NCBI GenBank assembly: GCA_030590185.1
Contig: JAUUZB010000164.1
Coordinates: forward strand, 1-7,340
DNA from: Deltaproteobacteria bacterium
GTDB taxonomy: Bacteria; Myxococcota; XYA12-FULL-58-9; JAUUZB01
Length of the DNA stretch: 7,340 bases
Reading direction: 5' to 3'
Below the pieces are notes generated by a model. The model was not told the DNA's origin. It was given only the letters and a program-made list of their open reading frames with translations, and made no database searches. The translations under genes were made by a program, and so were the position numbers. Of this stretch, positions 1 through 7,251 are shown in pieces (within the stretch, counting starts at the first letter, position 1; every line of letters begins with the position of its first letter).

Positions 1-3000
1 TCAGCTGCGCCCTGGACTGCAGCTTTGACACCTCCGACTGCACCCCCGCGCCGGTGTGCGGCAACAATCAGGTCGAGCCGGGCGAGGACTGCGACGGTTT
101 CAGCATGAACGGCGCCGACTGCACCACCGTGCCTGGCGGCTACAACGCCGGGGTGCTCACCTGCACGGCGTGCGCCTACGACACCTTCGGCTGCGACTAC
201 GACCCTTGCCTGGAGGCGGCCAACCCGTGCACCATCCCCGGCGTCGCCTGCAGCAGCACGGACCTGGTGGTCTGCGCCGAGGACGCCTTTGGCTGTCTGG
301 TGGAGACCCGTACCAACTGCGCGCTGGCGACCAACGGTTCCTGCGATGACAGCGGCGCCGCGCCGCTCTGCGTGTCGGACGATGTTTGCACCGAGCAGTG
401 TGCGATCGCCGGATCGGTCTGCGTCGGCGACGACCTGGTGATCTGTCAACCGGACGCCTTTGACTGCAACGAGGAGCTCACCGTCGACTGCACCGAGCTG
501 ACCCGCGGTTTCTGCGACGACAGCGGGGCGGCGCCCACCTGCGAGATCGCGCCGGATCCCTGCGCCGGCAAGGTGTTGTGCGCGGGAACCATCGAGAGCG
601 CCGACTGTGAGGCTGGCACCGAGGCGCTGGTGGAGTGCGCCTATGACCTCGACGGCTGCCTGGTGCGCACCCGCGAGGAGTGCGGCCTGGTGAGCGGCGG
701 CTTCTGCAACGACGATGGCTTCCCGTTCTGCGACGTGGACCTGTGCGTGGGTAAGCCCTTGTGTGCGGGGACCACAGAGGTGATCGACTGCCGCACCGAC
801 TACCTGCTCGGTGCGTGCGCCTTTGACGCCGACAGCTGCCTGGTGGAGACCCTCACCAACTGCGCCGCCACCACCGACGGGTACTGTAACGACGGGCTCG
901 ACCCCGTGGATTGCGACGTGGCGGTGTGTGGCGACTCGCTCCTCGAACCAGGGGAAGAGTGCGACCCGCCGGACGGTAGTACTTGCGATGTGGATTGCAC
1001 CCTGATCGGCGGGCCGGTGTGCGGCAACGGCACGGTGGAGACCGGCGAAGAGTGCGAACCGCCGAACACGGCGACCTGTGACGCCGACTGTCAGGACATT
1101 CCGTACTGCGGCGACGGCATCGCCAATGGCACCGACGAGTGCGATGACACCGACCTGACGGGTGAAAATTGTGTCAGCCAGGGCTTCACCGGCGGCGGCA
1201 CCCTAGCCTGCGCCGTGGACTGCACTTATGACACCACCGACTGCGTCGCTGACCCCTTCTGCGGTGACGGCACCGCCAACGGCACCGACGAGTGCGATGA
1301 CACCGACCTCGCGGGTGAAAACTGTGTCAGCCAGGGCTTCACCGGCGGCGGCACCTTAGCCTGCGCCGGTGACTGCACCTTTGACTACGCTGCCTGCGTC
1401 GGCGCTGCCTCGTGCGGCGACGGCACTGCCAACGGCACGGACGAGTGCGACGACACGGACCTCGCGGGGGCGGACTGCACCAGCCTCGGCTTTGCCAGCG
1501 GCACCCTCGCCTGTACCGCTGGTTGTCTCTTTGACGACACGGCCTGTGTGAAGAACAACGGCGCCTGCGGCGACGGCATCGCCGGTTTCGATTTCTGCGA
1601 CGGCACTGATTTTGTTTTTGGTACGAACGGCTGCGCCGACTTCAACCTCGGTACCGGCACCATCCAGTGCACCGCCGACTGCACCGCGGACGCCTCCGGG
1701 TGCAGCGGGGGCACGGACCTGTGCGCTGGGCTCGGTTGGTACGGCGACTTCTACTGTGACCCCTGCCAGTTCATGGGCGGCGTCATCGACAGCGACTGCG
1801 TCGGTGCGACGAGCGTCTGCGGTGACTCGGGGGATGACTGCACCGAATCCTTCTCGAACGGAGTCTATAGCTGTCAGATCTTCGGCACCCCTGATCCCGA
1901 CTGCGGAGTCTGCGGCAACAATGCGATCGAAGGCGCCGAATGGTGTGACGGCACCGACAGCCCCCTGATCTGCGCCAACCTCGGCTACGCCACCGGCGAC
2001 ATCACCTGCCTCGCTGGGTGCGCCCCCGACACCTCCGCCTGCGCCGGGTACTGCGGCGATGGCGTCGCTGAGGGCTCCGAGGGGTGTGACGGAAGCGATT
2101 TCTGGGGCCTCACCTGCGCCGACTTTGGTGGCGGCGCGGGCACGCTGAGCTGTTCCGTTGATTGTGTCATCAGCGCCTCGCTTTGCGGCGGCGCCGGCAG
2201 CGATGGCATCGCCATTGCCCGGGCCAGCTCGGACGGCATCGGCCTGAACCTGCCGATCCGTGGCGCGCTGGTCACCTACGCTAAGGCCGCCATTGGCACG
2301 GACTCCGCCGGATTTTTCATTCAGACCCAGCAGCTCGGCCCGGCCCTATTCATCGCCGTCGACCCGGCCGTCCTCACCCCCGCGCCGTTGGCGGGCGATG
2401 AGGTTGATTTCGACATCACCGCCATCACCACCTCCGCCGATCGGCGCCTGGCGACCGCCATCACCAACTGGACCGTGATCAGCGTCAGCAATGACATCAC
2501 CTTCATGCTCCAAGACGTCAATACGGCCGTTGATCTAGTGACCAACGTCGGCGACTACGAGTCTGAGCTGATCGTCGTCTCCGGCGACATCGTCAGCGCC
2601 TTCAGGTACGGTGGCACTGACTTCAGCGTGGCCAACCTCGACACCGTGGGCATGGTCGGGGATCCAGAGCTGTTGCTGCGTCTCCCGAACGCTCTGATCG
2701 CGGCCACCGGCCTCGGGCTGGGCTGTGACGTCGACATTCTCGGCACGCCGCTGTGGCGGTACTACGATGAAGCGCAGATCTCGGCCTGGAGTGCCGCCGA
2801 TATCACGGTGGTGAGCTGCCCGGCCCCGCAGCTGCTAACGGCGATCCCTACCGATACCTTCACCGTGGTGTTGACCTTCAGCCGCTTGCTCGAGCCCACC
2901 AGCGTCGCGGCGGACGGGAGTGATTTTTCCTTCACCGGCGGCCTGCTGCCCATCGGCGCCGCGGTTGCGGGTCTCGAGGTTACCGTCATCACCAGCAATG

Positions 3001-3785
3001 CCCAACTGGCGAACTCCTTCTACACCGTGGACGCCCTCGGGGCGATCACCGATACCCGTGGGACGCCGGTGGACACCCTTGCCAATAGCCGTGACTTTTT
3101 CGGCTTCGGCTCGCCTGAGTGGATCTGTGACGACCAGATCGACGACGACGGCGACGGCTTCGTCGATTGTCTCGATCTGGATTGTGTCGGGGATGCTGCC
3201 TGCAACTGGGGCTCCCAGCTCTACCTATGGGAGAACGACGCTGACAACCCGGGCACCGACGATCTCGAGTTCAGCGAGATCTGGAACGCCACCGGCGCCG
3301 ACATCGACTTTGACAACGATGGCAGGTGGTTCCTACTTCACATCAATGGCTTCACCGATTCGGTGTACCGCGGCGAACAGCTCACCGGTATCCTGACCGC
3401 CGGTGAGGTCCACGTGGTGGGCGCCGCCGGTGTGCCCAATGTCGACCAGCCCGATCTGCCCGACAACGCCATCCAGAACGGCCCCGACGGCATGCTATTG
3501 GTGCGGTGCGACGCCTGCACCGGCTACGTCACGGACTTCAGTGGCATGGCCCTCCCGGTGGGCACGACCTTCACGACACTCACCGCGGCGACCGCGACCA
3601 AGGTCGACGCCATCGCCTACGGGACCAGTGACCCGGACGACCAGGCGTTGCGTGACGCCCTCGGCGTGGCCACTCTTTGGGACGAGGGAGGCGGCGGCGG
3701 CAGCACCGTCGATTCTCTACATCGGACCAGTCTAGCCGGTTGGATCACCGCCGCCCCGGATTCGGGCAACACCGGGTTGGAATAG
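1..3785 (+). CDS. Cys-rich repeat / OB-like / Ig-like / lamin-tail-like secreted mosaic protein (5' end outside window)
   Basis: The frame is open from base 3 to TAG at 3783-3785, and codons 3-53 already read as a repeat unit (SCALDCSFDTSDC). The GTG at 54 is therefore internal and the true start lies upstream. Seen in order: Cys-rich repeats to about 2195; two beta-rich segments resembling tandem OB folds (about 2200-2550 and 2556-2815; GxFIQ-like and LAGDEV-like motifs); an SbsA-type Ig-like segment (2820-3110; VVLTFSRLLEPTSV); an acidic motif with DDGDGFVDC (3126-3203); and a lamin-tail-like domain (about 3213-3782; DSLHRTSLAGW). A WYGD-type Cys module at 1713-1910 interrupts the repeats. 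Known: such mosaics are typical exported proteins of Myxococcota, with cysteines probably paired as disulfides. Inferred: secreted or surface-exposed, in adhesion or matrix. The C-terminus (SGNTGLE) has no hydrophobic or MYXO-CTERM-like sorting tail, so any anchor must be N-terminal. The exact function is unknown. Confidence 0.9.
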   Translation, partial: SCALDCSFDTSDCTPAPVCGNNQVEPGEDCDGFSMNGADCTTVPGGYNAGVLTCTACAYDTFGCDYDPCLEAANPCTIPGVACSSTDLVVCAEDAFGCLVETRTNCALATNGSCDDSGAAPLCVSDDVCTEQCAIAGSVCVGDDLVICQPDAFDCNEELTVDCTELTRGFCDDSGAAPTCEIAPDPCAGKVLCAGTIESADCEAGTEALVECAYDLDGCLVRTREECGLVSGGFCNDDGFPFCDVDLCVGKPLCAGTTEVIDCRTDYLLGACAFDADSCLVETLTNCAATTDGYCNDGLDPVDCDVAVCGDSLLEPGEECDPPDGSTCDVDCTLIGGPVCGNGTVETGEECEPPNTATCDADCQDIPYCGDGIANGTDECDDTDLTGENCVSQGFTGGGTLACAVDCTYDTTDCVADPFCGDGTANGTDECDDTDLAGENCVSQGFTGGGTLACAGDCTFDYAACVGAASCGDGTANGTDECDDTDLAGADCTSLGFASGTLACTAGCLFDDTACVKNNGACGDGIAGFDFCDGTDFVFGTNGCADFNLGTGTIQCTADCTADASGCSGGTDLCAGLGWYGDFYCDPCQFMGGVIDSDCVGATSVCGDSGDDCTESFSNGVYSCQIFGTPDPDCGVCGNNAIEGAEWCDGTDSPLICANLGYATGDITCLAGCAPDTSACAGYCGDGVAEGSEGCDGSDFWGLTCADFGGGAGTLSCSVDCVISASLCGGAGSDGIAIARASSDGIGLNLPIRGALVTYAKAAIGTDSAGFFIQTQQLGPALFIAVDPAVLTPAPLAGDEVDFDITAITTSADRRLATAITNWTVISVSNDITFMLQDVNTAVDLVTNVGDYESELIVVSGDIVSAFRYGGTDFSVANLDTVGMVGDPELLLRLPNALIAATGLGLGCDVDILGTPLWRYYDEAQISAWSAADITVVSCPAPQLLTAIPTDTFTVVLTFSRLLEPTSVAADGSDFSFTGGLLPIGAAVAGLEVTVITSNAQLANSFYTVDALGAITDTRGTPVDTLANSRDFFGFGSPEWICDDQIDDDGDGFVDCLDLDCVGDAACNWGSQLYLWENDADNPGTDDLEFSEIWNATGADIDFDNDGRWFLLHINGFTDSVYRGEQLTGILTAGEVHVVGAAGVPNVDQPDLPDNAIQNGPDGMLLVRCDACTGYVTDFSGMALPVGTTFTTLTAATATKVDAIAYGTSDPDDQALRDALGVATLWDEGGGGGSTVDSLHRTSLAGWITAAPDSGNTGLE
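57..200 (+). repeat. Long CGN-type Cys-rich repeat unit
   Basis: This 48-residue unit starts with CGNNQVEPGEDCDG and ends near YDTFGC. The opening matches the CGNGxxEPGEECD signature of the Myxococcus cysteine-rich repeat (DUF4215-like). The rest matches the longer C-type units found at 1107-2195. It is separated from those by the four A-type modules, so the two repeat families alternate along the protein. The tail of a preceding unit is visible at 3-53. Confidence 0.7.
201..917 (+). repeat. Four tandem eight-cysteine modules (A-type, 58-61 residues)
   Basis: Units lie at 201-380, 381-554, 555-737 and 738-917 and encode 60, 58, 61 and 60 residues. Each has eight cysteines. Shared landmarks are an opening DxC, a central DxxxC(L/N)(V/E) stretch (DAFGCLVET, DAFDCNEEL, DLDGCLVRT, DADSCLVET), a GxC(D/N)D turn and a closing Cys before the next unit. 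They differ from the CGDG/CGNG units downstream and form a separate family. Likely disulfide-stabilised extracellular modules; I do not know a family name for them. Confidence 0.75.
927..1106 (+). repeat. Two short DUF4215-like Cys-rich repeats
   Basis: Units at 927-1019 (CGDSLLEPGEECDPPDG...) and 1020-1106 (CGNGTVETGEECEPPN...) carry the classic CGNGxxExGEECxPP signature followed by TCDxDC. This is the compact version of the Myxococcus cysteine-rich repeat. They sit between the A-type modules and the long 51-residue units. Confidence 0.75.
1107..1565 (+). repeat. Three exact-length 153-bp tandem repeats (51 residues each)
   Basis: Units at 1107-1259, 1260-1412 and 1413-1565 are all exactly 153 bp, so they keep frame. 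Each encodes CGDGxANGTDECDDTDL...LAC...C...C with six cysteines. By eye the first two agree at about 130 of 153 bases, with most differences in the last third; the third is more diverged. This points to recent duplication or gene conversion within the gene. Confidence 0.85.
1566..2195 (+). repeat. Diverged C-type Cys-rich units with one WYGD-type insertion
   Basis: Units open at 1566 (CGDGIAGFDFCDGTD), 1911 (CGNNAIEGAEWCDGTD) and 2052 (CGDGVAEGSEGCDGSD). They share the CDGxD, (C)AxxG and GxxxC...C pattern of the 153-bp units but vary in length (about 47-49 residues). Between the first and second lies a different module at 1713-1910 containing GWYGDFYCDPC and DSDC. It resembles the WYGDGxCDxxC motif common in Myxococcota surface proteins, here with changed spacing. 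Confidence 0.65.
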
Positions 3786-3793
3786 GGCCGCCG

Positions 3794-3814
3794 ACTCTCA
3801 GCCCCGCTGAGGGT
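3794..3814. terminator. Hairpin between convergent genes, candidate bidirectional terminator
   Basis: Bases 3794-3802 (ACTCTCAGC) pair with 3806-3814 (GCTGAGGGT) around a CCC loop. This gives a 9-bp stem with one G-T wobble (3796/3812). It starts nine bases after the stop of the repeat protein and about 20 bases beyond the stop of the cyclase gene on the other strand. A second 10-bp palindrome, GTTGGCCAAC, follows at 3816-3825. There is no T-run on either side, so classical intrinsic termination would be weak; the call rests on stem and position. Confidence 0.45.
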
Positions 3815-3835
3815 GGTTGGCCAACGAATCCCTCG

Positions 3836-6800
3836 TCACCCAGACCGCTTGTCGCCCAGAGCCTCCTCCACCGCCGCCAACTGGGCGGTCCGCTCGCCCT
3901 GCGCGACGGTGTCGCCGATGCTCTCGAGACATTGAATCAAGCTCTTCAAGGCCGTTGCCTGATTCCCCCGACTCTTGGTCCGCGCGAACACCACCACCGC
4001 CTTCTCCAGCCGCGGTCGAGCGGCGGCAAAATCCCCGCTCTCCATGAGAACGTCGCCGGTGTTGGAGCGACAAATGGCGGCTTGCACGACGTCGCCGATC
4101 GACTCGCTCACCCGTTCGGCGCGCTCGAACTCGAGCGAGGCTTGGTCCAACTGGCCCTGCCGGTAGCGCAGGACTCCGAGGTTGGAGAGGGCGGTCGCCT
4201 CTCCGACCCGGTGGTGGAGCTCGCGGGAGATCTCGAGGGCACGGGCCAAGGCCTGGTCCGCCTCCTCGAACCGTTTCATGCGGCCGAGGCAGACACCGCG
4301 GCCGCCATACAGGGAAGCGAGCTCGACGCTGGGTCCCAGTGACTCGACGAGGGCGATCCCTTCGTCGTACAACACCAAGCTCTCAGCGAAGCGCGACTCG
4401 AGATACTCGATCCAACCCTGCTGTTTGAGAACCGCGCCCGCCAGCCGCCTCCCGGCCTCCGCCTCGCGATCGACGCCTGCGAGGATTTCGCCGAGTAGAA
4501 CACGGGTCGCCCGGTGTTCGCCGGTGCGGATGAGCGAACGGACGGTCTCGAGGCCAGCTCGGGCGACGAGCAGGGCTATCGCCGGGTCGCTCCGGGCCAA
4601 GTCGGCAAAGATCTCGCTGGTCTCAGCGAAAGCCGCAGCCGCCTCCGCCGTGCGACCTACCCGCCTGAACAAACGAGCGATGCGAACCCGGGTCTCAGCC
4701 AGGTCGACCGGAGCGAAGAGAAACTCGCCGTTTTCATCTCGGGCGTGCTCCCAGACCTCGAGCAGATCAGCGAGGGATTGAGCGGTATCCCCGTCGCGTT
4801 CGGCATCCAGGGAGGATTGGATCAGGTGAGGAAGAGCAGCGACGGTATTCCCGGCATCATGGTGGTGATGGGCGAGCAGACGGCTGAAGCTCGACGGCCG
4901 CCCGCCGGCCTCGTTTTCCAACCAGCGAGCGATCGACTGGTGGAGCTCGGTCTTGACCTTGCGCAACACGTGACGCTCCAAGGCTTCACGGACGGCCTGC
5001 AAGACGAAGATAAACTCGCGCTCGCCGGGGATTCGAGAGTGGGGCCGAAGCGCCAAAAAACGGCGTTCGCACAGATCGTCCAGGACCGCCCCGACGTCGG
5101 CGACACCCAAACTAGCGAGCAGTCCCTCCCAACAAACGTCGCCAACGATCGCCGCGAGCTGAAGAGCTTCGTTGCTCGCCGGTGGCAAGGCTCCCACGTG
5201 GGACAGGACCGCCGTCTCGACCGACTGGGGCAGGCGGATATCCAGCGTCCGCGCGACGTCGACCTCCCAGCGTCCCTCGCCGCGGATGACGATCCCCCGT
5301 TCAACCAGATCGGCGGAGATCTCCTCGACCAACAACGGCCGGCCGTTCGACACCGAGACGATTCGCCGGATGAGCTCCGCCGGGATCGGCTCGGCTCGCC
5401 GCAAAAGATGCCTGGCCAGGGCCTCCGCCTCGGTATCGGTGAGGGCTGGCAGATCGATGCGCAGACAGTGGGGGTGCCACCCGAAGTGCTCCTCCAGTAT
5501 CTCCTGGGTACGGCCGGTGAGGAGTAAAAATAGCGGAACGTCCTCCTGGGCGGCGAGGTCGCTGAGCAGAGACAAAAATGAACCCGAGGCAACCGGCACA
5601 TTCTGGACCACGACGAGCAGGGGTCGCTCGGCAGCCCGAGCGCGAAACAGGGCGAGGAAACCGCTGCGGATGATCCCTTCGCATTGCTCCGGGTCGTCCA
5701 CCACCGGCGCCAACAATGGCAGCTGACTCGGTTCCACCCCCACCAGGTGAGCGACCGCAGTCCAGGCTGCCTCGCGGTTCTCGTCGGGCACCGACGAGCT
5801 GGCGACAAACTCCGTTACCACCTCCACGAGGGCCTCGGGGCGACCCTCGTTGCCGGCGGTGAGCCCACCCAGGAGGAGATCCAGGAGCGGGTCAAAGGCG
5901 GATTGGGTGAGGTAGTCGCGGCATTGGATGAGGTCGACGTCGGCCTCCATCTCACTGGCGATGGCGGCCGCCATGGAGTGGGCGACGCGGGTCTTGCCCA
6001 TGCCGACCGCTCCGGTCAATAGCGCCACCCCCGTGCGCCGGTGCTCGCAACACTCCTTGAACCCCGCGCGCAGCTGGTCCGCCTCCGCCTCGCGCCCGAC
6101 CATCCCGATGCGCTGGCCGAAGAAGGTCGGCTCAGTCAACTCGCCAGCGGTCGAGCTGACGCCGAGGACCTCCACCACCCGGACTGGATCGCTCTTCCCC
6201 TTGATGTCGATCGGCGCGAGGATCTTCACCCGAAAGCGACCGTGCACCATGCGGTAGGTCTCGTAGGAAGCCAAGATCGATCCCACCGGACAGGCGTGCT
6301 CGAGGCGGCTGGCGAGGTTGACGGTGTCTCCCATGACCGTGAACGAAGCGCTGTCCCCTTGTCCAACGTAACCGGCGAGGACCCGGCCGCCGTTGATGCC
6401 GATCCGCATGGCGAGGGAGAGCCCGGCCCTCTGCTGGAGCCGCGTGGAGAAGCCGGTGAGGAACTCCTGCATGGCGAGAGCCGCGGCGATGGCCCGCTCC
6501 GCGTCGTTATCGTGCACGACCTGCGCGCCAAATAGGGCCATCACGCAGTCGCCGATGTACTTGTCCACCGTGCCGCCGTGGGCGGTGACCGCCGCCGTGA
6601 GCCCGGCGAAACAGTCGTTCATGATATCCTTGAGCTCCTCCGGGTCGAGGTTCTCGCTCATCTTCGTGAAGCCAGAGACATCGGCGAACAGGACGGTGAC
6701 GATCTTGAGGTGGTCGGCGTCGGGGGTGAAGGAAGTGCCAGTGGCGGCTGGATGGGTCGAGCGCAAGGACCGGGTGATCGGTCGGGGTCGATGCGCCCGG

Positions 6801-7120
6801 CGGCGGTCGTCAAACGGCAAGGCCGCGGCCTCCTGGAGCGCGGTCTGTCGCAGGAGCTCAGGCACGTAGGGCTGGGGCGCCTCGCAGGTCGCGCAGTTGG
6901 CCGCTCGAATGGAAACCGCCGCCGCACACCGCCAACAGAAGACCGAGTGCTCTAGCTGCGCACCGCAGCGGTAGCACAGCTCATCATCCTTGCGCGCCGT
7001 CGAACCGCAGGCCGTGCAGGTCGAGGGCGGGGTCGAGCGCCGACCACACTCTGGGCAAGCCCGATCCGCAGCCTCGAGCGTGGCGCCACAGTGGCTGCAA
7101 GTTGGGGGTTCGGTGACCAC
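3836..7120 (-). CDS. Triple zinc-ribbon / class IIIb adenylate cyclase / degenerate AAA-STAND ATPase / TPR protein
   Basis: Complete, 1094 residues, GTG start, TGA stop at 3838-3836. An in-frame stop at 7141-7139 leaves GTG 7120 as the only usable start before the first Cys. Residues 8-79: three CxxC-x10-CxxC zinc ribbons. Residues 138-320: class III cyclase with metal Asp147 (FADVSGFT) and Asp191 (KYIGD), adenine-type Lys187, and Asn268 and Arg272 in VNLASR. Thr261 replaces the second base-selecting Asp, the mark of class IIIb enzymes, several of which respond to bicarbonate. So it probably makes cAMP from ATP. Residues 341-about 730: ATPase with P-loop GAVGMGKT (370-377), but Walker B reads LLVVVQNVP (Gln506-Asn507). 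Residues about 890-1090: about five TPR-like repeats of roughly 40 residues, in a helical tail. No signal peptide or membrane span, hence cytosolic. The order cyclase-ATPase-TPR matches soluble adenylyl cyclase. The effector and partners are unknown. Confidence 0.93.
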   Translation of the reverse strand: MVTEPPTCSHCGATLEAADRACPECGRRSTPPSTCTACGSTARKDDELCYRCGAQLEHSVFCWRCAAAVSIRAANCATCEAPQPYVPELLRQTALQEAAALPFDDRRRAHRPRPITRSLRSTHPAATGTSFTPDADHLKIVTVLFADVSGFTKMSENLDPEELKDIMNDCFAGLTAAVTAHGGTVDKYIGDCVMALFGAQVVHDNDAERAIAAALAMQEFLTGFSTRLQQRAGLSLAMRIGINGGRVLAGYVGQGDSASFTVMGDTVNLASRLEHACPVGSILASYETYRMVHGRFRVKILAPIDIKGKSDPVRVVEVLGVSSTAGELTEPTFFGQRIGMVGREAEADQLRAGFKECCEHRRTGVALLTGAVGMGKTRVAHSMAAAIASEMEADVDLIQCRDYLTQSAFDPLLDLLLGGLTAGNEGRPEALVEVVTEFVASSSVPDENREAAWTAVAHLVGVEPSQLPLLAPVVDDPEQCEGIIRSGFLALFRARAAERPLLVVVQNVPVASGSFLSLLSDLAAQEDVPLFLLLTGRTQEILEEHFGWHPHCLRIDLPALTDTEAEALARHLLRRAEPIPAELIRRIVSVSNGRPLLVEEISADLVERGIVIRGEGRWEVDVARTLDIRLPQSVETAVLSHVGALPPASNEALQLAAIVGDVCWEGLLASLGVADVGAVLDDLCERRFLALRPHSRIPGEREFIFVLQAVREALERHVLRKVKTELHQSIARWLENEAGGRPSSFSRLLAHHHHDAGNTVAALPHLIQSSLDAERDGDTAQSLADLLEVWEHARDENGEFLFAPVDLAETRVRIARLFRRVGRTAEAAAAFAETSEIFADLARSDPAIALLVARAGLETVRSLIRTGEHRATRVLLGEILAGVDREAEAGRRLAGAVLKQQGWIEYLESRFAESLVLYDEGIALVESLGPSVELASLYGGRGVCLGRMKRFEEADQALARALEISRELHHRVGEATALSNLGVLRYRQGQLDQASLEFERAERVSESIGDVVQAAICRSNTGDVLMESGDFAAARPRLEKAVVVFARTKSRGNQATALKSLIQCLESIGDTVAQGERTAQLAAVEEALGDKRSG

Positions 7121-7123
7121 GTT

Positions 7124-7127
7124 CTCC
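7124..7127 (-). promoter_or_regulatory. Possible ribosome binding site of the cyclase gene
   Basis: Read on the minus strand, GGAG at 7127-7124 lies only three bases before the GTG start at 7120. That is closer than usual and suggests modest initiation. No other start codon fits: the ATG at 7142-7140 is in another frame, and the cyclase frame is closed by a TGA at 7141-7139. Confidence 0.4.
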
Positions 7128-7130
7128 GAT

Positions 7131-7145
7131 ACGATGGCTCATCGT
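7131..7145. promoter_or_regulatory. Small inverted repeat in the divergent control region, possible operator
   Basis: ACGAT (7131-7135) and ATCGT (7141-7145) form a perfect 5-bp inverted repeat around GGCTC. It would overlap the expected start of transcription of the cyclase gene and abuts the TATAAC element. That placement suits a repressor site, but the arms are short and chance is possible. Confidence 0.25.
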
Positions 7146-7174
7146 TATAACACGGCGGGCCGCGAACGGATCAA
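7144..7174 (-). promoter_or_regulatory. Candidate sigma70-type promoter of the cyclase gene
   Basis: On the minus strand TTGATC (7174-7169) is followed after 19 bases by TATAAC (7149-7144). Transcription would begin near 7137, leaving a leader of about 17 bases before the GTG at 7120. The 19-base spacer is long. The -10 lies within the palindrome GTTATAAC (7144-7151), so the plus strand has TATAAC too (7146-7151), without a clear -35. Confidence 0.35.
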
Positions 7175-7203
7175 CCGACGCCGCCGGGAGGCCGACCTGT
7201 GCA

Positions 7204-7233
7204 TTGACAGGTCTGCTCCCCCCATGATGGAAT
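7204..7233 (+). promoter_or_regulatory. Candidate sigma70-type promoter of the rightward gene
   Basis: A perfect TTGACA at 7204-7209 is followed after 18 bases by TGGAAT at 7228-7233 (four of six to consensus). Transcription would start near 7240, just before the GGAGG at 7247. This fits the ATG at 7260 and would exclude the earlier in-frame ATGs at 7134 and 7224. Confidence 0.45.
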
Positions 7234-7246
7234 CGGCGCTACTTCT

Positions 7247-7251
7247 GGAGG
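7247..7251 (+). promoter_or_regulatory. Ribosome binding site fixing the start at 7260
   Basis: GGAGG ends eight bases before ATG 7260, an ideal spacing. The in-frame ATGs at 7224, 7227 and 7134 have no comparable site before them, so this motif decides the start. Confidence 0.65.

Noticed and set aside
54..56. GTG as the start of the repeat protein
   Set aside because: The same frame is open to base 3 and already encodes a Cys-rich repeat tail, so the GTG is an internal valine codon.
1107..1565. CRISPR-like array
   Set aside because: The repeats are 153 bp, directly adjacent and coding, with no short repeat-spacer pattern.
3677..4342. Plus-strand open frame of 221 codons crossing the convergent junction
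   Set aside because: It overlaps the end of the repeat gene in another frame and the cyclase gene antisense; the sequence is low-complexity and resembles no protein.
4514..5527. Plus-strand open frame of 337 codons
   Set aside because: It lies antisense to the cyclase gene, whose ATPase and TPR regions are well supported there. The translation has no recognisable domain, and long antisense frames are common in GC-rich DNA.
4822..5808. Minus-strand open frame of 328 codons inside the cyclase gene
   Set aside because: It is a shifted frame of the cyclase gene with an Arg/Ser-rich translation, as expected for a GC-rich shadow.
7140..7142. ATG on the minus strand as an upstream start for the cyclase
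   Set aside because: It is out of frame with the zinc-ribbon coding frame, which is closed by a TGA at 7141-7139.
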